Shown here: positions 17,185 to 25,736 of the stretch, one piece after another
How the letters are laid out: each line of letters starts with the position of its first letter
How positions within the stretch are numbered: position 1 is the first letter of the stretch
Source of the DNA: Planctomycetia bacterium
GTDB lineage: Bacteria > Planctomycetota > Phycisphaerae > UBA1845 > UTPLA1
Direction of reading: 5' to 3'
Length of the DNA stretch: 64,000 bases
NCBI GenBank assembly: GCA_015075745.1
Contig: JABTTW010000002.1
Location: 1,006,453-1,070,452 of the forward strand
Translations under genes and position numbers: made by a program
The notes under the pieces: generated by a model
Database searches by the model: none
Told to the model about the DNA's origin: nothing
The model's input: the letters and a program-made list of their open reading frames with translations, nothing else

Positions 17185-17258
17185 GTTGACAGTCCTCTGT
17201 GCCCTGCTAGTTTATCGACTGTGATCCTCACGAACCCGAAAAGAATGGCGGTCGCGGT

Positions 17259-18701
17259 ATGACGCATCCCGTTTCTGAATCAGTTTCCCAGCTCAGAAAA
17301 GACCTCGAGGCCGTCGGACAGGGCCACGTGTTTCGGTTCTGGGATCGATTGGCGCCTGCGGCACGGGAGGAGCTGATCGCCGACCTCCGGCTGATTAGCG
17401 TGGCTCAGTTGCCGAATCTGGCTCGCCTGGCGGCGTCAGAGACGAAATCAATGCCCGCTCAGGCTGACCTTCAACCCGCAAGCGTCAAACGAAGGGCATC
17501 GATTTCGGCGGATATCGTGCGGCGAGGCGAGGCGCTCCTCGCAGCGGGAAAGGTCGCCGCCTTCATTGTGGCAGGCGGGCAGGGCACGCGGCTTGGCTTT
17601 GACGGCCCCAAGGGGGCATTTCCAATTTCTCCCGTGCAAGGCAAAACGCTCTTTCAACTCTTTGCCGAGTCGATTCTCGCAACGATTCAGACTTATGGCG
17701 GAAAAATTCACTGGTATGTGATGACCAGCCCCGCCAACCATCACGCCACCTGTTCCTGCTTTGAATCCAACGACTTCTACGGACTCGGTCGCGAGGGTGT
17801 TTCGTTCTTTCAGCAAGGTGTCATGCCGGCGTTCGATCGTTCAGGCAAGATACTGCTCGATCAGCCGCACCGCATTGCACTGTCGCCCGACGGACACGGC
17901 GGTTCACTCCTTGCCCTCGCCACTTCTGGAATGCTCGCTGACATGGCCGCACGAGGCGTTGATCACCTGAGTTACTTCCAAGTGGACAATCCACTTGTTC
18001 ACTGCCTGGACCCGGCGTTTCTCGGCTTGCACGACTCCTCGCATTCCGAGATGTCCAGCAAGACCCTGCCTAAGGCGGACGACCTGGAGAAAGTCGGAAA
18101 CTTCGCCGCCATCGACGGAGCGCTAACGGTGATTGAGTATTCAGACTTTCCGGATGCGCTGGCCCGCATGAGAAACTCCGACGGCACCCGCCGGTTTGAC
18201 GCCGCCAACATCGCCATCCACGCCCTTTCGCGGTCCTTCATCGAGCGGCTCACCGAGGACCCCGCGGCCTTTGCACTTCCATGGCATCGCGCGGTCAAGA
18301 AAGTTCCTTTCGTCGATCTGGAATCCTGCGTTCGAGTCGAGCCGACGGAGCCTAACGCGATCAAGCTGGAATCTTTCGTGTTCGACGCGCTTCCCCTTTC
18401 GCGCAACCCGGTGTTGATGGAGACCTCGCGCGAGGAGGAATTCAGCCCGGTGAAGAACGCGACCGGGATCGACTCGGTGAATACAGCAAAGCGGGACATC
18501 AGTCTGAGGGCAGCGCGATGGCTGAAATCAGCGGGGGTCCAGGTTCCGGTATCTGCTGATGGAAATCCGGATGGAGTTTTTGAGATCAGCCCGCTGCTCG
18601 CGCTGAATGCTCAACAACTCGCGGAGCGGCGGCAGTTGCCCAGAGCTATTAAGCCGGGATCAAGGGTGTATCTTGGTCCCGATTCGTTAAGCGTGGATTG
18701 A
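17259..18701 (+). CDS. UDP-sugar pyrophosphorylase, eukaryotic UAP1-type
   Basis: UDPGP-family nucleotidyltransferase, 480 aa, most like eukaryotic UDP-N-acetylglucosamine pyrophosphorylase: UTP + sugar-1-phosphate to UDP-sugar + PPi. The nucleotide loop is AGGQGTRLGFDGPKGAF (from residue 105), followed by WYVMTSPANHHAT, LSPDGHGGSLLAL and the metal-binding FQVDNPLV. The acceptor region KVPFVDLE and KLESFVFDALP also match. Bacteria usually use GlmU, which has a different architecture. It diverges from the DUF362 gene and converges on a GT2 gene, so it may supply a UDP-sugar for nearby glycosyltransferases. Exact sugar is not determinable. Confidence 0.87.
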   Translation: MTHPVSESVSQLRKDLEAVGQGHVFRFWDRLAPAAREELIADLRLISVAQLPNLARLAASETKSMPAQADLQPASVKRRASISADIVRRGEALLAAGKVAAFIVAGGQGTRLGFDGPKGAFPISPVQGKTLFQLFAESILATIQTYGGKIHWYVMTSPANHHATCSCFESNDFYGLGREGVSFFQQGVMPAFDRSGKILLDQPHRIALSPDGHGGSLLALATSGMLADMAARGVDHLSYFQVDNPLVHCLDPAFLGLHDSSHSEMSSKTLPKADDLEKVGNFAAIDGALTVIEYSDFPDALARMRNSDGTRRFDAANIAIHALSRSFIERLTEDPAAFALPWHRAVKKVPFVDLESCVRVEPTEPNAIKLESFVFDALPLSRNPVLMETSREEEFSPVKNATGIDSVNTAKRDISLRAARWLKSAGVQVPVSADGNPDGVFEISPLLALNAQQLAERRQLPRAIKPGSRVYLGPDSLSVD

Positions 18702-18776
18702 CATTTCTGCTTCACGAGAAACAAGCTCGAAGACTATCAGGGCGTTGGGCGACGCAATTACCAGTCCCTATGGTAT

Positions 18777-19766
18777 TTACTCGGATTGTTGCTTGGCGGG
18801 TGTGCTCGAACTTACGCTCTGGCTCGTGTCCTGTTCCTCGACGGTGCGCACGCGGTAGAGCAATCGTTCCAAAAAGAGCCGATTTGATCTGATGATGTCC
18901 GCCAACAGACCCATCATGCAAAGCAAGAACCCCACGGTTACGAGTAGGCCTGCCACCACCACGGACTGGATGTGGCCCTTACCTTCCCCGGCGAGCATGT
19001 AGAAAAAGTATCGAACTGCCAGGGCCAATCCGAAGACCATGGCCATCCCGCCTGCCCCGAAGAAGACGCGAAGCGGACGATACATCGTGTAGACGCGGAG
19101 CAGAATGACCAGTTGCCTCAGGATGTATTCACCGGACGAACCGAATAACCTGCTTGGCCGGGTCGCGCGATTTGTGCGGATGGGGACGTCCACCAGACGA
19201 AACTTCTGGTGGCTTGCGGCAACAAGTGTTTCAAGCGAATATGTAAAATCGCTCGTCACGTTCATGCGCAAGGCGACCTCGCGCGTAAACGATCGGAAGC
19301 CGCTCGTTGCGTCCTTAAGCTCGGTGCCTGTCAGGCGGCGCATGAACCAACTCCCCAGCCATTGCAGTCGCTTCTTAGTCCAGGAGAAGTCTTCCATGTC
19401 GGCGATGGGCCTCGTTCCAACGACCATGTCGGCCGTGCCCGCTAGGATCGGCTGAACCAGGTCGGTCACGCATTGACCGACGTACTGGTTATCCGCGTCC
19501 GTGTTCACAATGACGTCGGCCCCGCGTCGCAAACATTCTGAAATCGCCGTATCGAAGGCCCGGGCGAGACCGGAATTGTGAGTCATGCGGACGACATGAT
19601 CGACGCCCAACTGCCGCGCCACTTCGGCGGTTCCGTCCACGGAGCCATCGTCGAGGACGAGCCATTCAACCGCGTCAAATCCGGGCATGGTTCGGGGAAG
19701 GTCCGCAAGCATAGCCGGCAAGGTCTGGACCTCGTTCAGACAGCAGATTTGAATGATGAGCTTCAT
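18777..19766 (-). CDS. GT2 glycosyltransferase with C-terminal membrane anchor
   Basis: Family 2 glycosyltransferase of the dolichyl/undecaprenyl-phosphate sugar transferase type. The ATG at 19766 gives MKLIIQICCLNEVQTLP, the usual start of this group; a TTG 12 bases upstream adds four residues. The 329 aa product has WLVLDDGSVDGTAE, NSGLARAFDTAI, the metal-binding DADNQY and a basic KDATSGFRSF block, then two C-terminal TM segments. Such enzymes load a lipid carrier with a sugar for a membrane GT-C enzyme. The divergent neighbour (19865) is a membrane GT-C-like protein, which fits a donor-maker/transferase pair. Confidence 0.9.
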   Translation of the reverse strand: MKLIIQICCLNEVQTLPAMLADLPRTMPGFDAVEWLVLDDGSVDGTAEVARQLGVDHVVRMTHNSGLARAFDTAISECLRRGADVIVNTDADNQYVGQCVTDLVQPILAGTADMVVGTRPIADMEDFSWTKKRLQWLGSWFMRRLTGTELKDATSGFRSFTREVALRMNVTSDFTYSLETLVAASHQKFRLVDVPIRTNRATRPSRLFGSSGEYILRQLVILLRVYTMYRPLRVFFGAGGMAMVFGLALAVRYFFYMLAGEGKGHIQSVVVAGLLVTVGFLLCMMGLLADIIRSNRLFLERLLYRVRTVEEQDTSQSVSSSTPAKQQSE

Positions 19767-19864
19767 TGGGTCATTCAAGCGGCACAGCCGACTCCGGCGA
19801 TTGCATCGGTTCGAGGTGAGGAACGAACTCGTCTTCTGTCGTCATGGTAACATAAAGCACCGAC

Positions 19865-21550
19865 ATGAAACCTATCGACCAAGTGTCAAATGCCCCGGGA
19901 TCAAACGACGGGCGCGGCAGTGGGAGACTGCTGATCGTGGTGACACTCGCGGCGGTGGCCCTTCATGCCTGCGGATTGTGGAGACCCCTGATCGATCGGC
20001 ACGACTGGGGATCGGCGCATCAGGCCCAGTTCGGCCGCAACCACGTTCGATACGGACTTGCAGAGACGAAGGGACGCTGTGTCTACAGCCTCTTCCAACG
20101 CAGGCTGCCGGAAGCCAGGCACTTCTATCCGGACCATCCGCCGTTGCTGTCTCTCTCTTTGGCCGCGAGCATGGCAGTCTTCGGCGTTAATGATGTTGCG
20201 GTTCGCCTCGTGCCGGCGTTATCCACCGTTATCGCCATTGTATTGACGACTTCGATTGCCATCGGACTTTTTGGTCGGCGCGTGGGCCTATTCAGCGGCG
20301 TGGTCATGCTCGCGTTGCCGATCTTCACCTATTTCGGGCGAACAGCATGCCACGAAACGCTGGTGCTGCCGTTCTGCCTGCTTGCGATGCGCGGATACCT
20401 GGGATGGACATATGTTGGGCGCTTCCCGGGCGGCTCGCGGCTCAATGCGTTCGTCTTCGCGCTCGGCACAATGCTGTCGATTCTGACGGGCTGGGTCGCG
20501 TTTATTCAGGCGGGCGTTGTGGCGATTCATTTTACCGTCTGCGTATGGCGACGGGAACGCAGCGGCCGGCATTCAGGCTGGCTGCTTGTGACATTGCCGG
20601 CGCTATTTGCCGCCACTCTTACGGCACTGCATATCCTGTGGACGCTCAATTGGCAGATCGGCCACCTTTATGAACTTTTCGCATACCGCTCCGGCATCAA
20701 GAAGAGTGAGAAGCTGCTAACAACAGAAGTCTGGCTGGTGCAACAAGGCATCTGGCTGATTCGCAACTTCACTTCTACCGGACTGGTCGTCGTGGTCGCC
20801 GGAATGATGCTCGAAGTTCTGGGAAAGCTCCGTGAGCCGACTCAGAATCGCCGAAGACCGGCAGGTGGACGCAGACGCGCAGGTAGGCGGATGACCGTTA
20901 CGGAGTTGCCAACGGGCATAGGTATATCCAAAGTGATGTCGCGATTCTGGCTCCTCGGCTCGACGGGATTGCTGTTCGTTATCATCTTTCGCAGTGCTTC
21001 GCTCTTGCACGAGTATTGGTGGATACACTTTGCGCCATTCTTTGCCATGCTCGCCGGGGAGGCTGTGGCTCGCATCGACTTAAAGATATCGCGGTGGTCT
21101 CGGGGATTGGCGGCCATCTTCTCGTGCCTCGTGCTGGTGGGTATCGCGGTTGAAGGCGCCGCAGAGAAGTCCATATTCCACCATCGCAGACGTCTTCCGG
21201 CCGCGGCGTATGAAGCCTGTCAGTACATCGCCGATCATGCGCCGGCTGATGCGATCATCTATGGCAACCGCAAGCTCTGGGCGACACGCTCGTACTACGA
21301 GGGCGCCGTCCAGTTCCTGCATCCGCAGTTTTGCTGGTATATGGACCGCATGTATTACTACGTCGCCAGCGATCAGGGGCTGAGGGGCATCGCACCCCAG
21401 TGCGAGTACTACCTGTGGGTTGGATTCGACGAGAAGAATCGCCGACTTGCTGAACGGTTGGGCGAAATGGGTGAGGTTGTTCGCCGGTGGCCCAATGCAA
21501 TCATCTTTGATTTAACGGGCAAGTCGCGGCGCGGTGAGCGCGGCAATTAA
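19865..21550 (+). CDS. GT39/ArnT-like membrane glycosyltransferase
   Basis: Polytopic membrane protein of 561 aa resembling the PMT/ArnT (GT-C) superfamily, which transfer sugars from lipid-phosphate donors on the outer face. The first TM (LLIVVTLAAVALHACGLW) is followed by a luminal loop with RHDWGSAHQAQFGRN and HFYPDHPPL, typical acidic-loop placement, then repeated hydrophobic helices. The C-terminal soluble part (about 430-561) is rich in Tyr/Trp. The family is assigned by topology and loop motifs only. It diverges from the GT2 gene across 98 bp. The acceptor is unknown. Confidence 0.72.
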   Translation: MKPIDQVSNAPGSNDGRGSGRLLIVVTLAAVALHACGLWRPLIDRHDWGSAHQAQFGRNHVRYGLAETKGRCVYSLFQRRLPEARHFYPDHPPLLSLSLAASMAVFGVNDVAVRLVPALSTVIAIVLTTSIAIGLFGRRVGLFSGVVMLALPIFTYFGRTACHETLVLPFCLLAMRGYLGWTYVGRFPGGSRLNAFVFALGTMLSILTGWVAFIQAGVVAIHFTVCVWRRERSGRHSGWLLVTLPALFAATLTALHILWTLNWQIGHLYELFAYRSGIKKSEKLLTTEVWLVQQGIWLIRNFTSTGLVVVVAGMMLEVLGKLREPTQNRRRPAGGRRRAGRRMTVTELPTGIGISKVMSRFWLLGSTGLLFVIIFRSASLLHEYWWIHFAPFFAMLAGEAVARIDLKISRWSRGLAAIFSCLVLVGIAVEGAAEKSIFHHRRRLPAAAYEACQYIADHAPADAIIYGNRKLWATRSYYEGAVQFLHPQFCWYMDRMYYYVASDQGLRGIAPQCEYYLWVGFDEKNRRLAERLGEMGEVVRRWPNAIIFDLTGKSRRGERGN

Positions 21551-21569
21551 CCACAGGTCCAGCGGCCCG

Positions 21570-22757
21570 TTACTTCCTGCCGAGCACCTTTTCGAGTCGA
21601 TCAAGCCCCTTGTCGATCGTCTTCATGTCGGTCGCGAAGGACAGCCGCACGTGCGTGTCCATTCCGAAGGCGTCGCCCGGCACCATGGCGACATGGACCT
21701 CCTCGAGAATCTTCTTGCAGAAGTCTCCGCTGTTTTGAACATCGAGCGCTGCGAAAGTGCCCGAAACATTCGGGAAACAGTAAAACGCGCCGTCGGGTCT
21801 CACGCAGGTCACGCCGCGCATCGCCATGAGGCGGGCGTGCATGTGCATCCCTCGCCGCTCGAACTCGCAGCGCATCTGTTCCACGTGTGCCTGTGAACCC
21901 GTAAGCGCTTCGACCAATGCATGATGAATAAATGTTGCCGTCCCGCTTGTTGTATGCGATTGAATCTTGGCCATCGCGGAGATCAGCGGCTTCGGACCGG
22001 CCGCATAGCCCACGCGCCATCCGGTCATCGCGTGCGACTTGCTCGCGGCATTGAAGGTGATCGTCTTCTCCGCCCACTCCGGGCTGATGGTGGCAAAGCT
22101 CAGGTTCTCACGGCGTTCGCCGAATCGCAGACAATCGTACATTTCATCGGCAAAGACGATTACGTCCTTGCCGGTCAGCGCGGCGGCGATGGCGCGCGTC
22201 TCATCGGGTGAATATGCGAACCCACCGGGATTGGAGGGGCTATTAAAAACGACGACCTTCGTCTTCGGCGTGACTGCCCGGGCGATTTGCTCCGGACGCA
22301 CGCGAAGCCCGTTGGATTCGTCTCCGAGAATTGTGACGACCTTTCCACCACATAGCCTCACCTGTTCCGGGAAGCTGACCCAGTATGGGCAAGGCAAAAC
22401 GACTTCGTCCCCGGGGTTCAGGATGGCGCTGAATGCTAGAAAGAGCGCCTCTTTCGCGCCGACGGTGACGATGACCTGGTCTGGCTTGTAGTCCAATCGG
22501 TTGTCGCGGCGGAACTTTTCGCAGACCGCTGCCTTGGCCTCCGGGATGCCGCTGGATGGCTTTGCGTAGCGCGTATGTCCTGCGTCCAGGGCCCGCTTGG
22601 TCGCCTCGATAATATGCTGAGGCGTGTCGAAGTCAGGCTCGCCGGCCCCGAAACCAACGACATCGGTGCCCCCGCGTTTGAGTTCCGCGGCACGCGCCGA
22701 GACGGCCAGCGTCGCCGATTCATTGAGCTGTTTTGCCCGATCCGAAATCTGCATCAT
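21570..22757 (-). CDS. Class I aminotransferase (aspartate/aromatic type)
   Basis: Fold-type I PLP aminotransferase, 395 aa, like bacterial 1-beta/1-alpha aspartate aminotransferases. Visible blocks are VVGFGAGEPDFDTPQHI, RYAKPSSGIPEAKAA, FNSPSNPGG (N176), ADEMYDCLRFG and NAASKSHAMTGWRVGY with the Schiff-base lysine at K240; VRLSFAT near the end carries the carboxylate-binding Arg. Two adjacent ATGs open the frame without a strong ribosome site. It converges on the GT39 gene with a 19-base gap. Substrate choice among Asp, Asn, aromatic or prephenate cannot be read directly. Confidence 0.92.
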   Translation of the reverse strand: MMQISDRAKQLNESATLAVSARAAELKRGGTDVVGFGAGEPDFDTPQHIIEATKRALDAGHTRYAKPSSGIPEAKAAVCEKFRRDNRLDYKPDQVIVTVGAKEALFLAFSAILNPGDEVVLPCPYWVSFPEQVRLCGGKVVTILGDESNGLRVRPEQIARAVTPKTKVVVFNSPSNPGGFAYSPDETRAIAAALTGKDVIVFADEMYDCLRFGERRENLSFATISPEWAEKTITFNAASKSHAMTGWRVGYAAGPKPLISAMAKIQSHTTSGTATFIHHALVEALTGSQAHVEQMRCEFERRGMHMHARLMAMRGVTCVRPDGAFYCFPNVSGTFAALDVQNSGDFCKKILEEVHVAMVPGDAFGMDTHVRLSFATDMKTIDKGLDRLEKVLGRK

Positions 22758-22955
22758 GACTCGCTCTCACCGTTCCTGGACCCTTGTCCTGAGCTCCGGT
22801 CAACTTCACCCAAGCCGGCACGGACGCATCATACTATGATCTCGCACTTGTCTGGTCGGCACGATCGCGAACGACGATGTTCGCGCGAGTTTACTGTAAT
22901 CTTCACCGCGCCCCCGGGCAATCCGGAGGCAATACAACAAGGGTCGGTGTTTCAT

Positions 22956-23336
22956 ATGGCATCCGCACGCGTACTGGACGTTGGCAACTGCGACCCGGAC
23001 CACGGGATGATCTCCGCGATGCTCCGTCAGCACTTTGACGTCGTGATTGATCGGGTCATGTTCGTTCACGAGGCTGTTGAAAGGATGCGAGCCAACAAGT
23101 ACGCGATCGTCTTGCTCAATCGTCTCATTTTCGCCGACGATAGTCCCGGCGACGCCCTCCTGAAACAATCCAAATCCGATCCGCAACTGGCAGCCACACC
23201 AATCATGATGATCAGCAATTTCGCCGAGGCACAGGCATCTGCCGTCGCCCTGGGAGCGGTTCCCGGCTTCGGAAAGGCACAGGTGACGGCCCCCCAAACG
23301 CGGGAGCTACTCAGTCAGTACCTCCCGACGAAATAG
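22956..23336 (+). CDS. Degenerate receiver-domain protein (phospho-Asp replaced)
   Basis: Stand-alone receiver-like protein, 126 aa from the ATG at 22956. VLDVGNCDPDHG carries the acidic pair, YAIVLLNRLIF is the beta3 strand, PIMMISNFAEAQ the beta4 strand with Ser, and PGFGKAQ the conserved Lys (K107). The phospho-acceptor Asp of the beta3 strand is Asn (N55). It therefore probably signals without phosphorylation or is a structural partner. A GTG at 22947 is a possible earlier start. A longer frame reaching back over the aminotransferase start is not credible. The protein has no output domain, and it precedes the nfeD operon by about 155 bases on the same strand. Confidence 0.65.
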   Translation: MASARVLDVGNCDPDHGMISAMLRQHFDVVIDRVMFVHEAVERMRANKYAIVLLNRLIFADDSPGDALLKQSKSDPQLAATPIMMISNFAEAQASAVALGAVPGFGKAQVTAPQTRELLSQYLPTK

Positions 23337-23491
23337 TCCACGCAAGGGGATCGCCGAGTGCCTCTGACGTCTCTACCGAGGAGGACTTCGTGGTGCCATT
23401 CGGATTTAGCGGATAGAATATACCTGCGGCAGGACCACGTCCGACAAGAATACCCATCGGCCCAGACACCCTGCCCACGGGCGCACCTAGC

Positions 23492-25105
23492 ATGACAAAT
23501 TCACCGAAACTTCAATCGATTGAATTGCACCGAGTCAACACGGCATCCTTGTTTCTGGGTGCGTTCTGTCTTGTCGTCGCGTTTGCATCCAGGGTTTCGG
23601 CGGAATCAGAATCAACCGAGGTCGCGAAGCCTCGCACGGCCGCGGTGATCACCATTAAGGACGAAATCAACGATGTCACCTTCTCCAGCCTAGTTCGTCG
23701 CGTGGACGAGGCGCGAGAGCAGGGCGCCACTCTGCTTATTCTCGAAATGGACACACCCGGCGGACTGGTTTCCAGCGCGCTGGATATCTGCACCTACTTG
23801 AAAAACCTGACCGACATGCACACTGTCGCTTGGGTGAAGCCTTCTGCTTTCTCCGCCGGCGCCATGATCTCGCTGGCCTGCAACGAAATTGTGATGGCCA
23901 GCGCGAGCAAGATTGGGGACTGCGCGCCGATTCTGCTTTCTCCGACGGATGGGTTGCAGGAGTTAGGCGAGACGGAACGAGCGAAGATCGAAAGCCCCAT
24001 CCTGAAGGAGTTTCGCGACAGTGCCCACCGCCGGCACTATGACCTCCACCTTTGCGAGGCCATGGTACGCATGGGCAGCGAGATCTGGTGGATCGAGAAG
24101 AAGGACGGCAGTGATCGCAAATTTGTTACCAAGGAGGACAAAGAGCAGCTTCTTGGAGAAGAGGGCAGTGCCTGGAAACTGGTTGAGAAGATGAAAGATC
24201 CCGTGACCGGCGAGGCGCTCGTGGTCCGCCAGCCCGTCGTTGAAGACCGGGACTTGCTCACTCTCACGCAATCCGAGGCCGTTGCATTTGGCTTTGCCAA
24301 AGCGATTGTCAGCAATGAGAACGAGTTGAAGGCCTTTTATCAGATTTCCGGGGAGTTGGCCCGGCTTACGCCGAACTGGGCAGAAGGCGTCGCCGATTTC
24401 CTCAGCTCACCAATCATCCGGACGATTCTCATGATGTTGATTGGGCTTGGCATTTATGCCGAATTCAACGCGCCCGGTCATTTTGTCGGGGGCGCCATCG
24501 CACTGGCCGCTTTGTTCGTATTTCTCGGCGCGCCGTATATCACAGGGCTCGCCGACATGTGGGAGATTCTTCTCGTCGCATTCGGCTTGATACTCATCGG
24601 GTTGGAGATCTTCGTCATCCCCGGATTTGGCATTGCTGGAATTGCCGGAATTCTCTTCGTGTTCGTCGGATTCATTGCGACATTTGTCCCTGCCGAGCCG
24701 GGCCCGATCATTGTTCCCCGTTTGCCGGGCACCTGGCTGGGCCTCAAGACCGGACTGCAGGTCGTGTTCGGCGGGACGGCCCTGGCCATTGGCGGGGCGT
24801 GGGTGCTCAACAAATTCCTCCCGAAAATCCCCGGTGGCAGATCGCTCCTTCTCGCGCCGGCCGCTCCGACCAGCGCCGCCGTCGCGGGCGTCCAGGTGAG
24901 CTTCGCCACGCCGAGCGCCGTCGAGGTGGGCGACATCGGCCGTACCTTGACCAGTCTTCGGCCGGCGGGTAAGGCTCAGATAAACGGGCGCCGCGTTGAT
25001 GTCATTGCACATGGTGAATTGATTGACCCAGATAACGAAGTGGAAGTCGTAGAAATCTCAGGCGGCCGTGTCGTAGTGCGGCCTACTTTGCGCGCGCAGG
25101 CCTGA
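23492..25105 (+). CDS. NfeD-family membrane protease with ClpP-like domain
   Basis: Long-form NfeD protein, 537 aa. A signal/TM segment is at about 18-37, and a ClpP/crotonase-like serine protease domain follows (AAVITIKDEINDVTFSSLVRRVDEA; EMDTPGGLV; SAFSAGAMISLACNEIVMA with the nucleophile Ser; SKIGDCAP). About four to five TM segments span roughly 300-430 (MLIGLGIYAEFNAPGHFVGGAIAL; LILIGLEIFVIPGFGIAGIAGI). A C-terminal OB-fold closes the protein (GDIGRTLTSLRPAGKAQINGRRVDV). The partner in other species is a flotillin/stomatin. It leads an operon with a short NfeD and FloA. Gap to the next gene is about 38 bases. Confidence 0.9.
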   Translation: MTNSPKLQSIELHRVNTASLFLGAFCLVVAFASRVSAESESTEVAKPRTAAVITIKDEINDVTFSSLVRRVDEAREQGATLLILEMDTPGGLVSSALDICTYLKNLTDMHTVAWVKPSAFSAGAMISLACNEIVMASASKIGDCAPILLSPTDGLQELGETERAKIESPILKEFRDSAHRRHYDLHLCEAMVRMGSEIWWIEKKDGSDRKFVTKEDKEQLLGEEGSAWKLVEKMKDPVTGEALVVRQPVVEDRDLLTLTQSEAVAFGFAKAIVSNENELKAFYQISGELARLTPNWAEGVADFLSSPIIRTILMMLIGLGIYAEFNAPGHFVGGAIALAALFVFLGAPYITGLADMWEILLVAFGLILIGLEIFVIPGFGIAGIAGILFVFVGFIATFVPAEPGPIIVPRLPGTWLGLKTGLQVVFGGTALAIGGAWVLNKFLPKIPGGRSLLLAPAAPTSAAVAGVQVSFATPSAVEVGDIGRTLTSLRPAGKAQINGRRVDVIAHGELIDPDNEVEVVEISGGRVVVRPTLRAQA

Positions 25106-25143
25106 CAGGCCTGTGCCTTTCTCGCCGGCGGTTGAATCGAATC

Positions 25144-25674
25144 ATGAATGAATGGTTGATCGGGTCTCTGGTCCTGTTTGCCGCCGGTCTCATCATCGCG
25201 GTGATTGAGGTCGTGCTGCCGTCCGCCGGCATTTTGGCAATTGCCGCCATCGGGTGCCTGATCGGCAGCCTGGTCTGCGCTTATCAATACAGCATGTATG
25301 CGGCCGTTGTTGTTGGCGTCATCGAGGCTGTGATCGTTCCGACCGCGATCGTTATAGCATTCAAGGTCCTGCCCAAGACGACGATCGGCCGTCAACTCAT
25401 TCTGAGTGCTCCTGGCGAGTCCAAGCCGAAGAAGCTCGCAAACCCTATACCTCCGTCATTTGCCTCTGCGTCAGTCAGCCCGACACAAATCGGCATGGAA
25501 GGCAGCGTTGTCACCATGCTCCGACCCAGCGGCACGGCCGAGTTCGGAGGCCGCCGCGTCAGTGTTGTCTCCAGCGGCGAGGTGATCGCCGTCGGTGCCC
25601 GCGTACGCGTCGTGCTGATCGAAGGTACTCGCATCGTCGTCGAGGAAATCCGTGACCCCGCGTCAGCATCCTAA
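25144..25674 (+). CDS. Short NfeD-like membrane protein
   Basis: Short-form NfeD homologue, 176 aa from ATG 25144 (a TTG 12 bases earlier is an alternative). Two or three TM helices (LIGSLVLFAAGLIIAVIEVVLP; ILAIAAIGCLIGSLVCAYQY; AAVVVGVIEAVIVPTAIVIAF) precede an OB-fold domain (IGMEGSVVTMLRPSGTAEFGGRRVSVVSSGE). It has no protease domain. The OB-fold closely parallels the end of the preceding gene, so the two may be diverged duplicates of that part. FloA follows after 62 bases. Confidence 0.85.
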   Translation: MNEWLIGSLVLFAAGLIIAVIEVVLPSAGILAIAAIGCLIGSLVCAYQYSMYAAVVVGVIEAVIVPTAIVIAFKVLPKTTIGRQLILSAPGESKPKKLANPIPPSFASASVSPTQIGMEGSVVTMLRPSGTAEFGGRRVSVVSSGEVIAVGARVRVVLIEGTRIVVEEIRDPASAS

Positions 25675-25736
25675 ATGCAACCCGACCAAACCGGCATCGC
25701 AAATGGTCGATCGCTTCGCCAACTAAGGAAGTCATC

